A stretch of 64,000 nucleotides of DNA from Macquaria australasica (lineage: Eukaryota > Chordata > Actinopteri > Centrarchiformes > Percichthyidae). The stretch is taken from assembly GCA_005408345.1 (NCBI GenBank), contig SEMN01000227.1, positions 62,001 through 126,000 of the forward strand. The letters run 5' to 3'. Of this stretch, positions 61,501-64,000 are shown piece after piece. Both the position numbers and the translations under genes were made by a program. How positions within the stretch are numbered: the first letter of the stretch is position 1; the number at the start of each line of letters is the position of its first letter. The notes beneath the pieces are model-generated. The model saw only the letters and a list, made by a program, of their open reading frames with translations, was not told the origin of the DNA and did no database searches.

Positions 61501-62481
61501 TCAGTTTTAATTTCTGTCAGCAGTAATATGCTAGCTAACGTTAGCCTCAAGAGCTAGAATGTTTACAGTTGCTTTGCAAAACCATCAACGCTCGTTGGCT
61601 ATTGTGATCCCGCTCGGAAAGTGCTGACGTAATCACCCAGATTTGAACTCCTCTGCGAGCAGTTCGGGAGGTTTAAGACCGTAAACCCCTCACATTACCA
61701 GATAATCTCGGCTGAACATCGGTACCGACCAACGTCCCAGACCAGATTTCTCGTCCGATTGTGGGGAGGGGTGAATCGGGGATAAATCATCCCAAAACTC
61801 CGGTAGTCTGAGCCCGGTTTTATGATACTATATGGAAGGATTTTACATCTGGAAAGTTACCACAGCAACAATCATTTTATCTTCCGCCGTGATATCGCCA
61901 AGTGAAGAGTAGAATATGTCCCATTCATGTTAGAAGTAGCTGCAACACAGCTACTGTGATAACTTGGACTCCTCCTCTTCATTTTGCAATTATTAACAGC
62001 GCAAATGTCCCCAAAAGCAGTGAGTCCATTGTAATTAGTTGCTTTCAATCAGAAAACTGGTGTTTTCTTATGCTTTCACTTAGTGTCACAACTCTAGCCA
62101 GTCGCCTTTTAATGAAGACTGTTTCACAATTAAATAAAGGCAGCGCTTCACTTTTACCTCATGTTTTTGGGATTATGCACAGTTTCATATAGAACCTTCA
62201 GTTGAGACTGACTGAGATGGTTTCCATATTTTGTTTAAGTTTTAGCCTTTATTTCTCTCACCATAATTAAACTGAAAAAGCATTAAAAGCTAGTAAGATG
62301 GACAAATGTAATGAATCTTTTTGCGGCTCAGAAGCCTCTAAGATGTGTTTTACGTCCTGATTTGTCTCGAGCAGAGCTGGAGGAGGAGGCCAACCGTCCA
62401 GAGAAAGACTCCAAGACATTATCCTCCGACCTGATCGAGTACGTTCAGTACATGATCCGAGAACACAACGACGACTACAAG
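58456..62481 (+). CDS. nop16: nucleolar protein 16 (partial gene, exons 1-4)
   Basis: Conserved eukaryotic nucleolar protein required for maturation of the 60S ribosomal subunit. Four exons with consistent phase give 130 residues: a lysine/arginine-rich N-terminus (MPKAKKSGKRKRFDYNQDRK) with nuclear/nucleolar localisation character, NNPRIENPQIRNAWDNKKS, the conserved core ARNLQEMGLAFDPNRTLPIK, the segment TKPYVLNQLEEEANRPEKDS and SSDLIEYVQYMIREHNDDYK. These align in order with human NOP16 (178 residues). The final exon (about 48 codons, expected to carry the NYYQDTPKQI-like C-terminus) is not in the window, so this is a truncation by the window edge and not a pseudogene. Divergent from grk6. 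Confidence 0.95.
58563..59295 (+). other. nop16 intron 1 (733 bp)
   Basis: The first half (about 58650-58915) is a copy of the dispersed repeat seen at 45715-46340 (GGAAGAAGTACTCGGATCC, CAGTATTTCCCTCTGAAGTA). The remainder is unremarkable. Confidence 0.6.
59296..59404 (+). CDS. nop16: nop16 exon 2
   Basis: Completes N36 and encodes residues 37-72: PQIRNAWDNKKSMARNLQEM, then GLAFDPNRTLPIKKKS. IRNAWD and MGLAFDPNR are family hallmarks. Acceptor CTCAG|C, donor AGC|GTAAGT. Confidence 0.96.
59405..60718 (+). other. nop16 intron 2 (1.3 kb)
   Basis: No recognisable element. I looked for an intronic snoRNA, as is common in ribosome-biogenesis genes; there are only weak box-like matches near 60533-60645. 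Confidence 0.5.
60719..60785 (+). CDS. nop16: nop16 exon 3
   Basis: Encodes residues 73-94, LLGEERQTKVPVNIVTKPYV then LN, plus one base of Q95. KPYVLN is conserved. Acceptor TTGTAG|CTC, donor C|GTAAGT. Confidence 0.94.
60786..62374 (+). other. nop16 intron 3 (1.6 kb)
   Basis: Mostly a dispersed repeat with an inserted inverted-repeat DNA transposon (61156-61817). Outside it nothing is recognised. Confidence 0.6.
61156..61817 (+). mobile_element. inverted-repeat DNA transposon with a transposase-like first exon
   Basis: The ends CCGGGTTCAGACTACAGGAG (61156 on) and the inverse of the right end (CCGGGCTCAGACTACCGGAG) match at 22 of 24 positions over 24 bp. An ATG at 61386 opens MVRQLAVVMLCSEEKRQQKV, ERVWMRKWFGRTG and then runs into a splice-donor-like GGAG|GTGAGA. 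RVW.R.W in a short first exon recalls Harbinger-type transposases. The catalytic part is absent, so the element is non-autonomous. Confidence 0.6.
62375..62481 (+). CDS. nop16: nop16 exon 4
   Basis: Completes Q95 and encodes residues 96-130: LEEEANRPEKDSKTLSSDLI, then EYVQYMIREHNDDYK. Matches the human block DLIDYVRYMVENHGEDYK. Acceptor GAGCAG|AG, donor AAG|GTAAGA. Confidence 0.95.
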
Positions 62482-62784
62482 GTAAGAGCAGGAACCGAAG
62501 CCTGGACGACGTTGCCACAGTAACAGAGCTGGGGGATTAAATGATCACACTGGTGGTTTTGCATTATTTAGCCCAGTACAATTAACTTTTTAGATTAATT
62601 TCTTACCTTCTGAGACGCACAGCTAACCTGGCTCTGTCTGGAGGTGACAAAATTCGCCTAACAGCTCCTCTAAAGCTTTCTGATTAGCATGTTACATCTC
62701 GTTTGTTTAATCTGTAGAAAAACAAAAAGTGGGTTTTTGTTTTTTTTTACGGGTGGTTATGTGACACACTATTCCTGTTTTATC

Positions 62785-62940
62785 TTTGGACAGAGCCCCC
62801 CCCCCCGTTTCAGGCTTTGTGCTAAGCTATCCGGCTGCTGGTGGAAGCTTCATATTTATCGTACAGACAGGAGAGTGGTATCCATCTTCTCATCTAACTC
62901 CCTGCAAGAAAGCAAACTTTTTAATTATTCCTTTAAGACT
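62785..62940 (+). repeat. dispersed fish repeat (TTTGGACAGAGCC...GTACAGACAGGAGAGTGG)
   Basis: TCTTTGGACAGAGC, a C11 run (62796-62806), GCTAAGCTATCCGGCTGCTG and ACAGACAGGAGAGTGGTATC, ending TCCTTTAAG. The 2335-2402 segment looks like the right end of the same family. Non-coding. Confidence 0.6.
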
Positions 62941-63914
62941 CAGCTCAGGAGATGAGTGATTGATTGATTCAAGCGCACACATCGTACAATAATTTCACAT
63001 TATGTAATCAAAGCAGCACACCACAACATTTGAAAAACAGGAAAATCTTTTAATGGAGCCAATTAGGATCAAAGGGCGTTTTCGGACCCGAGGAACTTTT
63101 TCATAGTTCTAAGAACAGTTGGAGTTTCTCTGATGGTGCCTTAAAGGACGCTCTGAGACATTTTCTTTGTACCATCGTGGACGTGCTAAGTTGCTGCAGA
63201 GGAAACTTAATTTGTCAGTTGAATGTTTTTATCTTGTGTGCGCCCGATGATAACGGCGTCCTTCCGCTGTTTGGTTTCCTTGAAAAGTTTTGAACGAAGC
63301 TGCACAGCTGAAGGACAAATAAGCTTTCAGCTCCATGATATTCCTTAACAGCTGCTGACTTCTGTTTTTCTCATAACTTTAGATTGAAGGGTCACGCTGG
63401 TGCTCATTACAAACCGTGCCTAGAGCTTAGTGTGTTTTTAGTTTTTATTGCTCAGAGCAGCGAGTGGCAGAAGTTTAAATCACTTGAGCTTTTATCAGAA
63501 AAGTGCCTCATTCAAATGGATTTTCAACGGTTGCTTTAAATGGGACTGAGTCATCATGGGGAAGCGCTGCCAAGGCCGAATCAGTCAATAACAGGATATT
63601 GTGTGAGTGTAGTTCTTTCTGCAATACAATATCCTTCAATAGAAAATATTCCATCCTTGACTTCACAGTTACCTGCAAATGACTGCTGCAATTAATTATA
63701 TAACCTCTAAAACCCTCAAAAATGTATTTTTGTGTGTTTTGTGGAGTCAAAATGCAGGCAACTTCCATGTTCTAAAACTGGGCAGATTTAAGGTTTTTAC
63801 TGTAGTTCAGACCCGAACATCGACATGTGCTCCCAGTAAGACGACTTCACATGTAAGATTCGTCTTTTTAGCCACGACACTGGCAATGGCATGGGGATGT
63901 CAGGCTCTGTCACT

Positions 63915-64000
63915 CCAACACTTTGGTCCACAGTGAAATATCTCGTCTTTTGGCGGTTGTCATAAAATCTTGCACAGGCACTCGTGATCTAAACATGATG
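63915..64000 (+). repeat. CTGAAATATCTCAACAACTA-type repeat, copy 3 (cut by window edge)
   Basis: CACTTTGGTCCACAGTGAAA then TATCTC and a diverged continuation; same family as 34060-34235 and 44190-44965. Confidence 0.6.

Larger units (their letters stand above)
62482..64000 (+). other. nop16 intron 4 (continues beyond the window)
   Basis: No exon 5 is found before the window ends. Contains a dispersed repeat at about 62785-62940 and the beginning of a CTGAAATATCTCAACAACTA-type repeat from 63915; the rest is unremarkable. Confidence 0.65.

Overview
This window is vertebrate nuclear DNA, most likely from a spiny-rayed (percomorph) teleost fish. The evidence is intron-rich genes with GT-AG junctions, fish-type microsatellites (long CA/TG tracts), and many short inverted-repeat elements and 5'-truncated LINE tails of the kind that fill teleost introns. 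No prokaryotic, plasmid or viral gene organisation is present, and almost every open frame longer than 60 codons is a shadow or repeat-derived.

Two genes are supported. The first is grk6 (G protein-coupled receptor kinase 6), on the minus strand from the ATG at 53976-53978 to the TGA at 5606-5608. I could place all 16 coding exons. Their lengths sum to 1728 nt (575 codons plus stop), the reading phase is conserved across all 15 introns, and the key GRK4/5/6-subfamily residues fall at the numbers known for human GRK6 (K215, D311, S484/T485, C561/C562/C565, C-terminal TRL). The second is nop16 (nucleolar protein 16, a 60S ribosome biogenesis factor), on the plus strand from 58456. Four exons encoding 130 residues are inside the window; the last exon lies beyond position 64000. 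The genes are divergent (head to head) with about 4.5 kb between their start codons. There is no sign that they act in one pathway: GRK6 works at the plasma membrane on activated receptors, NOP16 in the nucleolus.

Layout: 1-5605 is the 3' flank and 3' UTR of grk6 with SINE and MITE remnants; 5606-24155 is the compact 3' part of grk6 (13 exons); 24156-53926 holds three large introns (4.6, 16.6 and 8.4 kb) crowded with MITEs, LINE fragments and microsatellites; 53927-58455 has grk6 exon 1, the intergenic region with a truncated LINE, and the nop16 promoter; 58456-64000 is nop16 with a transposon in its third intron.

I found no undescribed multi-gene system. The more interesting items are smaller. 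Two separate introns of grk6 (13 and 6) carry the same roughly 30-bp minisatellite, rich in CACCTG and T-box-like cores. A CA repeat abuts the grk6 stop codon. One decayed PIF/Harbinger-type element still shows a Myb-like reading frame, and another inverted-repeat element has a short transposase-like exon with a splice donor inside nop16. A hAT-type MITE with a near-perfect 8-bp target duplication is nested in another repeat. Repeat family assignments rest on recognition by eye and should be read as provisional.
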